From assembly GCA_046757565.1 (NCBI GenBank), contig JBHHYN010000151.1, positions 1 through 5,699 of the forward strand: DNA of 5,699 nt, given 5' to 3'. The notes under the pieces are model-generated. The model ran no database searches and was not told the origin of the DNA. It saw only the letters and a program-made list of their open reading frames with translations. Positions 1 to 5,699 of this stretch are shown piece after piece; position 1 is the stretch's first letter; the number at the start of each line of letters is the position of its first letter. The position numbers and the translations under genes were made by a program. Source of the stretch: JBHHYN01 sp046757565 (GTDB lineage: Bacteria; Pseudomonadota; Gammaproteobacteria; Eutrophobiales; Eutrophobiaceae).

Positions 1-139
1 CAGTTTTTATTCAAAAGTCTTTCTTGTTAACCCACAGATTCTGCTGAAGAGCCTGAAAACATTTTCTAATGCCTGTGTCCGGGTTTGCTGGTAGTATTCA
101 TGCCGTTATTTTCAAGAAAACCTGCCGGGAGAAATAGTA
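1..139. other. Upstream non-coding leader, probable promoter region of the M16-rsmD-coaD operon
   Basis: No credible coding sequence is visible in this AT-rich stretch, and an in-frame TAG at 92-94 closes the reading frame ahead of the first gene. A loose sigma70-like pair can be drawn, TTGCTG at 85-90 and TATTTT at 107-112 with a 16-bp spacer, but the -35 match is poor. Two short inverted repeats built from the same half-sites are present: GAAAA/TTTTC at 55-66 and TTTTC/GAAAA at 109-120, the second overlapping the putative -10. In related bacteria a divergent gene often sits upstream of such M16 pairs, so this could be a two-way promoter region. That is inference, because the window starts too late to show it. 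Confidence 0.35.
127..132 (+). promoter_or_regulatory. Ribosome binding site supporting a TTG start
   Basis: GGGAGA lies 7 bases before the TTG at 140. No ATG, GTG or other TTG exists in this frame between the in-frame stop at 92-94 and position 140, so this Shine-Dalgarno sequence decides the start of the first M16 gene. Confidence 0.7.
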
Positions 140-1528
140 TTGAAAAGAACCTCCATCGTCTTTTGTATGTTTTCAGTTTTGTTTTTCTGTGCCGGCGTCC
201 AGGCGGGTGTCTTTGAATATCGCTTCAGCAATGGCCTGAAATTACTGGTGAAGGAAGATCACCGTGCCCCAGTCGTTGTATCGCAGGTCTGGTACAAGAT
301 TGGTTCCAGCTATGAATACGACGGACTAACAGGGATCTCCCACGCCCTCGAACACATGATGTTCAAGGGCACAAAAACACATCCCCCGGGTGAGTTTTCC
401 CGCATAATCTCCGCCAACGGGGGCCGGGAAAATGCCTTCACAGGCTCGGACTATACGGCCTATTTCCAGACCCTGGAAAAGTCTCGTCTCAAGGTCAGTT
501 TCGAGCTTGAGTCGGACCGGATGCGCAACCTGAGCCTGCCCGCGGCGGAATTTAAAAAAGAGATTGAGGTGGTGAAGGAAGAACGCCGCTGGCGTACCGA
601 GGACAAGCCACAGGCCTATACCCGTGAAGTGGCCTTTGCCACCGCCTATCAAACCAGTCCCTACCGGCATCCGGTCATCGGCTGGATGGCGGATCTTGAG
701 GCAATGAAGATCGCTGACGTGCGGGACTGGTACCGGCAGTGGTATGCGCCGAATAATGCAACCCTTGTTGTCGTGGGGGATGTCGATCCCGAGGCGGTAC
801 ACAGCCTGGCAAAAAAATATTTTGCCGGTCTCAAGCCGGAAAAGATAACAATTCAGGAACCAAGACCGGAAGTCCCGCAAGCAGGAGTCAAGCGCATCAC
901 GGTGAAACGTCCCGCCGAAGTGCCGTATCTGTTAATGGGATATAAGGTCCCCGTCCTGAAGACGACGCTGAAACAATCGCCAACCGTTGCAGAGTGGGAG
1001 CCTTATGCCCTGGACGTCCTGGCCGGCGTGCTCGATGGCGGGAGTAGCGCCCGCTTTGCTTCCCGGCTCATACGTGGACAGGAAATAGCCGCCTCGGTAG
1101 GCGCCGGTTACGACATGACCGACAGGCTCGATACGCTTTTTGTGATCAGTGGTACCCCGTCCCAGGGCCATACTACGGCACAGCTGGAACAGGCAATCAC
1201 AGCAGAACTCAAGGCGTTACAGGCAAATCCGGTAGACGAAAAAGAGCTGGAGCGGGTCAAGGCCCAGGTGGTTTCAGGCGATGTGTACCAGCGTGATTCG
1301 GTGTTTTACCAGGCCATGATCCTGGGTAACCTGGAGACGGTCGGCCTGTCCTGGCGGCTGGCTGATGAATATGTCGGCCGTATTCAGTCTGTCACCGGGG
1401 AACAGGTGCAACAGGTTGCCAGGAAATATTTCAACAATGACCGCTTGACCGTGGCCGTGCTGGAGCCGCAGCCAATGGATAAACAGCGCCGCAGGCCCCG
1501 CGCAGGAGTGCCCCATCATGCGTATTAG
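140..1528 (+). CDS. Exported M16 (pitrilysin) family zinc peptidase, catalytic subunit
   Basis: The 462-residue protein begins with TTG behind a good ribosome binding site. Residues 1-22 form a signal peptide (basic KR, hydrophobic core, likely cleavage after VQA), so it should act in the periplasm. The M16 zinc motif HxxEH is intact as H68-A-L-E71-H72; E71 is the general base and the third zinc ligand is probably E148 (within VVKEER), 76 residues after H72 as in mitochondrial processing peptidase. The NAFTGSDYTAYF stretch after the motif is also typical of M16B. A second, non-catalytic M16 domain fills the C-terminal half. There the R/Y substrate-binding pair seen in the next gene is replaced by I311 and A318 in my alignment. 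Length fits single-chain M16B subunits. The 11-bp overlap with the second M16 gene suggests coupled synthesis and a heterodimer. The natural substrate cannot be told from sequence. It is often annotated as a zinc protease or PqqL-like, but nothing here indicates PQQ synthesis. Confidence 0.95.
   Translation: MKRTSIVFCMFSVLFFCAGVQAGVFEYRFSNGLKLLVKEDHRAPVVVSQVWYKIGSSYEYDGLTGISHALEHMMFKGTKTHPPGEFSRIISANGGRENAFTGSDYTAYFQTLEKSRLKVSFELESDRMRNLSLPAAEFKKEIEVVKEERRWRTEDKPQAYTREVAFATAYQTSPYRHPVIGWMADLEAMKIADVRDWYRQWYAPNNATLVVVGDVDPEAVHSLAKKYFAGLKPEKITIQEPRPEVPQAGVKRITVKRPAEVPYLLMGYKVPVLKTTLKQSPTVAEWEPYALDVLAGVLDGGSSARFASRLIRGQEIAASVGAGYDMTDRLDTLFVISGTPSQGHTTAQLEQAITAELKALQANPVDEKELERVKAQVVSGDVYQRDSVFYQAMILGNLETVGLSWRLADEYVGRIQSVTGEQVQQVARKYFNNDRLTVAVLEPQPMDKQRRRPRAGVPHHAY
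1504..1508 (+). promoter_or_regulatory. Ribosome binding site of the second M16 gene
   Basis: AGGAG lies inside the 3' end of the first M16 gene, 9 bases before the ATG at 1518. It supports that start and independent re-initiation despite the 11-bp overlap. Confidence 0.7.
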
Positions 1529-2837
1529 TTGCCTGTTTATCCTGCTCCTGTTGTCACTACCGCTTGCGGCAACCCCGACCATACAGCATTGGCAGACTGG
1601 CAAAGGGGCAGAGGTATATTTCGTGGAGACCCATGAACTGCCCATTGTCGATATCCAGCTTATTTTTGATGCCGGCAGCACCCGCGATCCCTCCGGCAAA
1701 CATGGCCTGGCCCTGCTCACCAACAGCCTGCTGGCGGAAGGCGCCGGCGGCATGGATGCCGATGCCATCAGCTATGAGTTCGAACGGTTTGGCGCCGTTT
1801 ACGCTAACAATGCGGGTTATGACTCTGCTTCCGTGTCATTACGAAGCCTGTCGGACGCCGTAAAATTACAACCTGCACTGGCCAACCTGAAACGGGTCAT
1901 CTCCTCTCCGGACTTTCCCGTCAAGGCATTTGAGCGGCAGCGCAGACAAATCCTGATCGGCATACAGCAAAAACAGCAATCTCCCGCTGCCCTGGCGAAG
2001 GACGCATTCTATGCTGCCCTCTTCCAACAGCATCCCTACGCCTTTCCGAATGAAGGCACGGAGGAGAGCGTAAAGTCCCTGCTGTTGGGAGATATTGCGG
2101 AATTTTACAGGCACTACTACAGCGTGAGGAATGCCACCGTTGCCATCGTCGGCGACATGGATCGGGCGGCGGTCGAAAAACTGGTTGAAACCTTGACCCA
2201 ATCGCTTCAGGAAGGACTAAAGCCCCCGCCCCTTCAGGAAGTCCGGCCATTGACCCGGGGCAGAGAGGTAAAGATCAACTATCCTTCCGCACAGATGCAT
2301 ATCCTGGTGGGACAGCCGGGGGACAAACGGGGCGATCCGGACTATTTTCCACTCTATGTGGGCAACCACGTACTTGGCGGCGGCGGCATGGTGTCGCGTC
2401 TGTTCGAGGAGATCCGTGAGAAGCGTGGCCTGTCGTACAGCGCCTACAGCTATTTTACCCCCATGCGCGAATATGGACCGTTTACGGCCGGCATCCAGAC
2501 CCGGGTAGAACAGGCGGATGAGGCGTTGAAGCTCCTGAGAGAGGGCCTGAGAAAATTCGTCGAAAATGGTCCGACCCCCGGTGAACTGGAGGCCTCCAAG
2601 AAAAACATTACCGGCGGTTTTCCGTTACGCATCGATAGTAACAGCGATATCCTGGGTTACGTGGCGGTAATCGGGTTTTACAAATTGCCGTTGGACTATC
2701 TGGATACGTTTAATGCCAGGGTTGAGGCCGTCACCATCGAGCAGATCGGGGATGCATTCCGGCGCAGGCTCTTCCCGGATAAAATGGTGACGGTGATGGT
2801 GGGCCCGGTTGGCGAGGCAACGGAGCAAGGCAACTGA
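1518..2837 (+). CDS. Exported M16 family peptidase-like protein, non-catalytic partner subunit
   Basis: The 439-residue protein starts with a signal peptide (M-R, then a leucine-rich core to about residue 16, likely cleavage near A17/A18), placing it in the periplasm. It has the M16 fold: AGSTRDPSGKHG at about 52-63 matches the lead-in to the zinc motif. However, the HxxEH positions are L66, N69 and S70, so it cannot bind zinc in the usual way. In the C-terminal domain, R300 and Y307 within REKRGLSY have the R-x6-Y spacing of the substrate-binding pair (R824/Y831 in insulin-degrading enzyme). This is the mirror image of the upstream gene, which keeps zinc ligands and lacks the pair. Bacterial M16B heterodimers with this division are known (Sphingomonas Sph2681/Sph2682). 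I therefore infer that it supplies substrate binding to the upstream catalytic subunit. Its final codons overlap the start of rsmD. Confidence 0.93.
   Translation: MRISCLFILLLLSLPLAATPTIQHWQTGKGAEVYFVETHELPIVDIQLIFDAGSTRDPSGKHGLALLTNSLLAEGAGGMDADAISYEFERFGAVYANNAGYDSASVSLRSLSDAVKLQPALANLKRVISSPDFPVKAFERQRRQILIGIQQKQQSPAALAKDAFYAALFQQHPYAFPNEGTEESVKSLLLGDIAEFYRHYYSVRNATVAIVGDMDRAAVEKLVETLTQSLQEGLKPPPLQEVRPLTRGREVKINYPSAQMHILVGQPGDKRGDPDYFPLYVGNHVLGGGGMVSRLFEEIREKRGLSYSAYSYFTPMREYGPFTAGIQTRVEQADEALKLLREGLRKFVENGPTPGELEASKKNITGGFPLRIDSNSDILGYVAVIGFYKLPLDYLDTFNARVEAVTIEQIGDAFRRRLFPDKMVTVMVGPVGEATEQGN
2822..2825 (+). promoter_or_regulatory. Ribosome binding site supporting a CTG start for rsmD
   Basis: GGAG sits 8 bases before the CTG at 2834, inside the last codons of the second M16 gene. 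The spacing is ideal, and it is one reason to prefer CTG 2834 over the TTG at 2900. Confidence 0.5.
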
Positions 2838-3415
2838 GCCGGCAGTACCGTAACCCCGGCAGGATACGTATTGTTGGCGGCTGCTGGCGGGGCCGCAAAT
2901 TGTCCGTTGCGGCTGACCCGCTGCTTCGCCCTACCCCGGATCGGGTCAGGGAGACACTGTTCAACTGGTTGCGGGACGTTATTGAAGGGGCCGAGTGTCT
3001 GGATCTGTTTGCCGGCACAGGCGCACTGGGCTTTGAGGCCCTCTCCCGGGGTGCCGCCAGGGTGGTGATGATCGAACAGAATGCGTCGTTTGTAGCGGGC
3101 CTTGAACAGCAAGCCCGGACTTTCGGGACAGACAGGGCGGAAATTGTCTGTAGCGATGCCTTGAACTGGCTACAAGCCAACGACTCAACCTTTGATCTGA
3201 TCTTTCTGGATCCGCCCTTTACAGAAAACCTGCTCGGCATGACTTGTGACTTACTGGTAAACAGGGGACACTTGCGTCCGGGGGGGCGCGTTTACGCAGA
3301 AAGCGGACCCGGTGTGGAGATCGTCAACCCCTCTCTTCATGCGGTCAAGCAATCCCGGGCGGGCCGGGTTCAATATATGCTGCTGGAGGCCGGCACAGAG
3401 GAATACAACGAATGA
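2834..3415 (+). CDS. rsmD: 16S rRNA (guanine(966)-N2)-methyltransferase RsmD, probable CTG start
   Basis: RsmD uses S-adenosylmethionine to methylate N2 of G966 in 16S rRNA during 30S assembly in the cytoplasm. Numbered from CTG 2834 (193 aa; E. coli about 198) it shows: the conserved N-terminal block RIRIVGGCWRGRKL at 10-23; RPTPDRVRETLFNWL at 32-46; the SAM-binding loop LDLFAGTGALG at 56-66; SDAL at 107-110; and the catalytic motif DPPF at 126-129. The start is unusual. The reading frame is open from 2783, yet no ATG, GTG or TTG occurs before TTG 2900, which would remove the whole N-terminal block. CTG 2834 has GGAG 8 bases upstream, gives an RsmD-like MSRQ beginning, and forms a CTGA 4-bp overlap with the preceding stop, matching the ATGA overlap with coaD downstream. 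The product is clear; the exact start is inferred, and an ATG-to-CTG sequencing error is the alternative. Confidence 0.93.
   Translation: MSRQYRNPGRIRIVGGCWRGRKLSVAADPLLRPTPDRVRETLFNWLRDVIEGAECLDLFAGTGALGFEALSRGAARVVMIEQNASFVAGLEQQARTFGTDRAEIVCSDALNWLQANDSTFDLIFLDPPFTENLLGMTCDLLVNRGHLRPGGRVYAESGPGVEIVNPSLHAVKQSRAGRVQYMLLEAGTEEYNE
3398..3402 (+). promoter_or_regulatory. Ribosome binding site of coaD
   Basis: GAGGA within the last codons of rsmD lies 9 bases before the coaD ATG at 3412 and supports that start. Confidence 0.65.
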
Positions 3416-3894
3416 AGAAGACAGCAATCTATCCAGGCACGTTTGATCCCATCACCAATGGTCATACTGATATTGTCATGCGGGCGTCACGGTTGTTTGA
3501 CCGGGTCATAGTCTCCGTCGCGGAGAGTTCTGCCAAGAAAACCGCTTTTTCGACGACACAGCGTGTGGAGCTGGCTGAGAAGGCCCTGGCATCCATCGAA
3601 AATGTTGAAGTCAGCGGTTTCTCCGGACTGGTTACCGAATATGCCAAATCGCAAGGCGCTTCGATCATCATCCGTGGCCTGCGGGCGGTATCGGATTTTG
3701 AATATGAGTTTCAGATGGCCGGTATGAACAGGCAACTAAAGAGCGATATCGAGACAATATTTCTGACGCCGGCGGAACACCTCAACTATATCTCTTCCAG
3801 CCTGGTGCGGGAAATCGCCGGCCTGGGGGGGGATGTCAGCAAATTTGTTGACGCAGAAGTAATGGATGCGCTGAAACACTATTATAAGGTTTGA
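3412..3894 (+). CDS. coaD: Phosphopantetheine adenylyltransferase (PPAT)
   Basis: CoaD transfers AMP from ATP to 4'-phosphopantetheine, giving dephospho-CoA, the penultimate step of coenzyme A synthesis, and normally works as a cytoplasmic hexamer. The 160-residue protein aligns with E. coli CoaD (159 aa) almost without gaps. It has the nucleotidyltransferase signature YPGTFDPITNGH at 7-18 (T10 and H18 being the T/HxGH residues), K42, R88 and R91 in the IIRGLRAVSDFEYE block, and the ISSSLVRE segment at 127-134 that contacts ATP. Its ATG overlaps the rsmD stop as ATGA, so the two are probably translationally coupled. A run of eight G residues at 3825-3832 encodes part of the loop after ISSSLVRE; the frame stays intact through it. 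All catalytic residues are present, so the enzyme should be active. There is no doubt about the identity. Confidence 0.98.
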   Translation: MKKTAIYPGTFDPITNGHTDIVMRASRLFDRVIVSVAESSAKKTAFSTTQRVELAEKALASIENVEVSGFSGLVTEYAKSQGASIIIRGLRAVSDFEYEFQMAGMNRQLKSDIETIFLTPAEHLNYISSSLVREIAGLGGDVSKFVDAEVMDALKHYYKV

Positions 3895-4000
3895 ACGAAT
3901 CCTTCTTTTCTACGATATATCGGCAAGACCCGTGGCGGAAGTGATCAGACAGGGCCATGCAGGTTCCTTCCGGGACATTAAAAAGCACATAACAAAAGTT
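3895..4000 (+). other. coaD-ggt spacer with small inverted repeat and possible weak promoter
   Basis: This stretch has no convincing gene. TTGAAC at 3891-3896 with GATATA at 3914-3919 (17-bp spacer) resembles a weak sigma70 promoter, but the -10 matches poorly. A perfect 6-bp inverted repeat, CATAAC (3988-3993) and GTTATG (3998-4003) around an AAAA loop, contains the ATG at 4001. No clear Shine-Dalgarno sequence precedes that ATG. The ggt reading frame stays open through here, and GTG codons at 3932 and 3941 are possible longer starts, also without good ribosome binding sites. Confidence 0.4.
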
Positions 4001-5677
4001 ATGCCCGTTCTGCGAGCGTTTTTTTTCTTCGTTTTATTTATCGGCAACCAATACCCGGCGGCGGAAACGCCGTCCGCTGCCGCCGTCGTCAGTGCCCATC
4101 CCCTGGCGACGGCTGCTGGAGAAAAGATTATCAAACAGGGCGGCAACGCCTTCGATGCGGCCGTCGCCGTCACGGCGGCCCTGGCAGTGGTGGAGCCCTA
4201 TTCGTCCGGGCTGGGCGGCGGCGGCTTCTGGTTGCTGTATAGCGCCGCTGACGCCAAGCAGATCATGATCGATGGACGCGAAACGGCCCCTGCCCTGGCG
4301 CATCGGCGTATGTATCAGGACGATGCGGGAAATGTGCGCCAGGGCGCTTCAATCAATGGCCCTTTGGCGGCCGCCATCCCCGGCATCCCGGCCGGGCTGG
4401 TGTATCTTGCGAAACACTATGGACGGCTGCCTTTAGCGAAATCTCTGGATCCGGCCATCCGTTATGCAAGAGACGGATTCCGTGTCAGCGCCCGTTATCA
4501 AAACCGGGTCTCGTCCCGGCTGGAGGTATTGCGCCGTTACCCTGATGCCGCTGCAATTTTTTTAATAGACGACCACATCCCCATGATCGGTGATCGTATC
4601 GTGCAGAAAGACCTGGCCGCGACTCTTAAACAGATCGCTACTGACGGCGGCGTCGGGTTCTACAGGGGTGAGTTGGCCGGACAGATGGTGCGTCAGGTGA
4701 ATAAACACGGCGGGATCTGGAGTATGCAGGATCTGGCCGATTATAAGGTGCGTGAACGGCAACCGATCATCACACATTACCGGAGCGTAAAAGTCATCTC
4801 TGCAGCGCCGCCCTCCTCTGGCGGTATCGTCCTGGCGCAGATGCTTGCACTCCTCGGACACTTCGATCTGGCTTCCCTTGACAGTGTTTACCGCAAACAT
4901 CTCATTATCGAAGCGATGCGCCGCGCCTATCGAGACCGGGCCGTCTATCTCGGTGATCCGGATTTCGTCGAGGTGCCGGTGCAACGCTTGTTAAACAGCG
5001 ACTACCTCGACGGGTTGGCGCTGACGATCGACCTGGATCGGGCGACGCCCAGTTCCGAACTGGGCGATACCCCCGGCCTGGACCAGGCCGGGGCGCAGAC
5101 CACCCACTTCTCCGTCATGGACAGGGAAGGGAATCGCGTCGCCGCGACACTGAGCATTAATCTGGCGTTTGGTTCCTGTTTCGTGCCGGCAGGGACAGGT
5201 ATTCTGTTAAACGATGAGATGGATGACTTCTCCAGTAAACCCAACACACCGAACGCCTATGGACTGGTGGGAGGCGAAGCCAATGCCATCCAACCGGGCA
5301 AGCGGCCGTTGTCGAGTATGACGCCGACCTTTCTGGAATCGGAGGACCGCGTTGCACTGCTGGGCACGCCGGGCGGCAGCCGCATCATCTCCATGGTATT
5401 GCTGGCAACGCTTGACTTCATGGTCGGTCACCTGCCGGACTCCTGGGTCAGCCTGCCCCGCTATCATCATCAGTATCTGCCCGACGTGGTCCAGTTTGAA
5501 CCTTTCGGCCTGACCTACAAAGAGCAGACAGGACTGCGCGCACTTGGCCATAAACTCAGGGAACTCGAGCGCCGCTATGGCAACATGCAGGCAGTGATGT
5601 GGGACAAGAAAGCCAACAAGGTCTATGCGTCCAGTGATCCGAGGGGAGAGGGAACGGCAAAGGTTTTTGCCAGATGA
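4001..5677 (+). CDS. ggt: Gamma-glutamyltransferase (glutathione hydrolase), exported, self-processing
   Basis: The enzyme removes the gamma-glutamyl group from glutathione and related compounds, passing it to water or to an amino acid. The 558-residue precursor (from ATG 4001; GTG 3932 would give 581) starts with a signal-like segment: R5, then a Phe-rich core at 6-14, with possible cleavage near PAA at 19-21. It should be periplasmic. Residue R93 in GRETAP matches the gamma-glutamyl-binding R114 of E. coli. SGLGGGGFW precedes it. The autoprocessing and nucleophilic threonine is T367 in QTTHFSV, which would yield a small subunit of 192 residues (190 in E. coli). The small subunit carries NDEMDDF at 404-410, the lid loop with Tyr (PNAYGLVGG), PLSSM with S438/S439, and PGGSR with G458/G459. 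All key residues are present, so an active family T3 enzyme is expected. ATG was chosen because the segment before it shows no family similarity; neither start has a strong ribosome binding site. The stop overlaps the next start. Confidence 0.94.
   Translation: MPVLRAFFFFVLFIGNQYPAAETPSAAAVVSAHPLATAAGEKIIKQGGNAFDAAVAVTAALAVVEPYSSGLGGGGFWLLYSAADAKQIMIDGRETAPALAHRRMYQDDAGNVRQGASINGPLAAAIPGIPAGLVYLAKHYGRLPLAKSLDPAIRYARDGFRVSARYQNRVSSRLEVLRRYPDAAAIFLIDDHIPMIGDRIVQKDLAATLKQIATDGGVGFYRGELAGQMVRQVNKHGGIWSMQDLADYKVRERQPIITHYRSVKVISAAPPSSGGIVLAQMLALLGHFDLASLDSVYRKHLIIEAMRRAYRDRAVYLGDPDFVEVPVQRLLNSDYLDGLALTIDLDRATPSSELGDTPGLDQAGAQTTHFSVMDREGNRVAATLSINLAFGSCFVPAGTGILLNDEMDDFSSKPNTPNAYGLVGGEANAIQPGKRPLSSMTPTFLESEDRVALLGTPGGSRIISMVLLATLDFMVGHLPDSWVSLPRYHHQYLPDVVQFEPFGLTYKEQTGLRALGHKLRELERRYGNMQAVMWDKKANKVYASSDPRGEGTAKVFAR
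4006..4026 (+). repeat. Short hairpin followed by T8 at the start of ggt, terminator-like
   Basis: CGTTC (4006-4010), loop TGC, then GAGCG (4014-4018) can form a 5-bp stem with one G-U pair, and is followed directly by eight T residues (4019-4026). The shape recalls a weak intrinsic terminator or attenuator. The stem is short, and the T run is also explained by the Phe codons of the signal peptide, so function is doubtful. Confidence 0.25.
5046..5066. repeat. Perfect 21-bp palindrome inside ggt (first of a pair)
   Basis: Arms CGCCCAGTTC (5046-5055) and GAACTGGGCG (5057-5066) are exact reverse complements around a single C. It lies in codons for the variable linker (TPSSELG) upstream of the catalytic threonine of ggt, 4 bp before a second palindrome. 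No role is known. Confidence 0.85.
5071..5093. repeat. Perfect 23-bp palindrome inside ggt (second of a pair)
   Basis: Arms CCCCGGCCTGG (5071-5081) and CCAGGCCGGGG (5083-5093) are exact reverse complements around a single A. It encodes TPGLDQAG and ends only 5 bp before the catalytic threonine codon at 5099. It is GC-rich and no T run follows, so it is not a standard terminator. Confidence 0.85.
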
Positions 5678-5699
5678 TCTCGCTGACATTTCTGGAACC
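5674..5699 (+). CDS. Start of a further gene, truncated by the window end
   Basis: An ATG at 5674 overlaps the ggt stop codon as ATGA, the same arrangement as the rsmD-coaD junction, and AAAGG at 5659-5663 lies 10 bases upstream. The frame reads MISLTFLEP and is still open at the end of the window. Nine residues are too few to assign a family. It is called because of the overlap and ribosome binding site; a chance ATG remains possible. Confidence 0.45.

Noticed and set aside
1..30. Possible tail of an upstream + strand gene ending at TAA 28-30
   Set aside because: Only nine codons are visible, with no recognisable sequence, so it cannot be told from random open frame.
326..880. 184-codon open frame on the - strand
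   Set aside because: It lies wholly inside the well-supported first M16 gene, has no recognisable family features, and is a shadow frame of a GC-biased coding strand.
2731..3240. 169-codon open frame on the - strand
   Set aside because: It runs antisense across the junction of the second M16 gene and rsmD, is low-complexity in Ser, Arg and Pro, and lacks any recognisable motif.
2900..3415. Shorter rsmD model starting at TTG 2900
   Set aside because: It omits the conserved IRIVGGCWRGRKL block that is encoded in frame directly upstream, and leaves a protein shorter than the family.
3895..3931. Terminator after coaD
   Set aside because: No stem followed by a T run is present between the coaD stop and the open ggt frame; the only hairpin with T8 lies later, at 4006-4026, inside ggt.
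3932..4000. N-terminal extension of ggt from GTG 3932
   Set aside because: It adds 23 residues with no family similarity and has no clear ribosome binding site. ATG 4001 begins directly at a signal-like segment. It is not fully excluded.
4387..4396. CCCGGCCGGG palindrome in ggt
   Set aside because: Ten GC-only bases are expected by chance in this GC-rich coding sequence, and there is no partner site.

Overview
The window looks like a stretch of ordinary chromosome from a gammaproteobacterium. This is inferred from the strong resemblance of the rsmD, coaD and ggt products to their Escherichia coli counterparts as I recall them, and from a gene order (paired M16 peptidases, rsmD, coaD) that I associate with that class. 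All supported genes lie on the + strand and are packed tightly. There are no tRNA or rRNA genes, insertion sequences, CRISPR arrays or prophage genes.

Layout: a 139-bp non-coding leader (1-139) comes first. It is followed by two exported M16-family peptidase homologues (140-1528 and 1518-2837, overlapping by 11 bp), then rsmD, a 16S rRNA guanine methyltransferase (2834-3415), and coaD, phosphopantetheine adenylyltransferase (3412-3894). The last three junctions overlap by 11, 4 and 4 bp, so the four genes read as one translationally coupled operon. After a gap of about 106 bp holding small inverted repeats comes a complete gamma-glutamyltransferase gene (4001-5677). Its stop codon overlaps the start of a further gene that runs off the window (5674 onward).

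How the genes fit together: the two M16 proteins are complementary halves. The first has the zinc-binding HxxEH motif but has lost the substrate-binding Arg/Tyr pair; the second has lost the zinc site but keeps the Arg/Tyr pair. They very likely form a heterodimeric periplasmic zinc peptidase. RsmD (ribosome maturation) and CoaD (coenzyme A synthesis) are cytoplasmic housekeeping enzymes that share the transcript with no obvious functional link to the peptidase. The gamma-glutamyltransferase is predicted to be exported and to process itself into two chains; its substrate is probably glutathione or other gamma-glutamyl compounds.

No new biological system is evident. The points most worth a second look are: a rsmD gene whose family-conserved N-terminus can be reached only from a CTG start codon; two adjacent perfect palindromes inside ggt just before the autoprocessing threonine; hairpins and a T8 run at the 5' end of ggt; and the clean division of active-site parts between the two M16 proteins.
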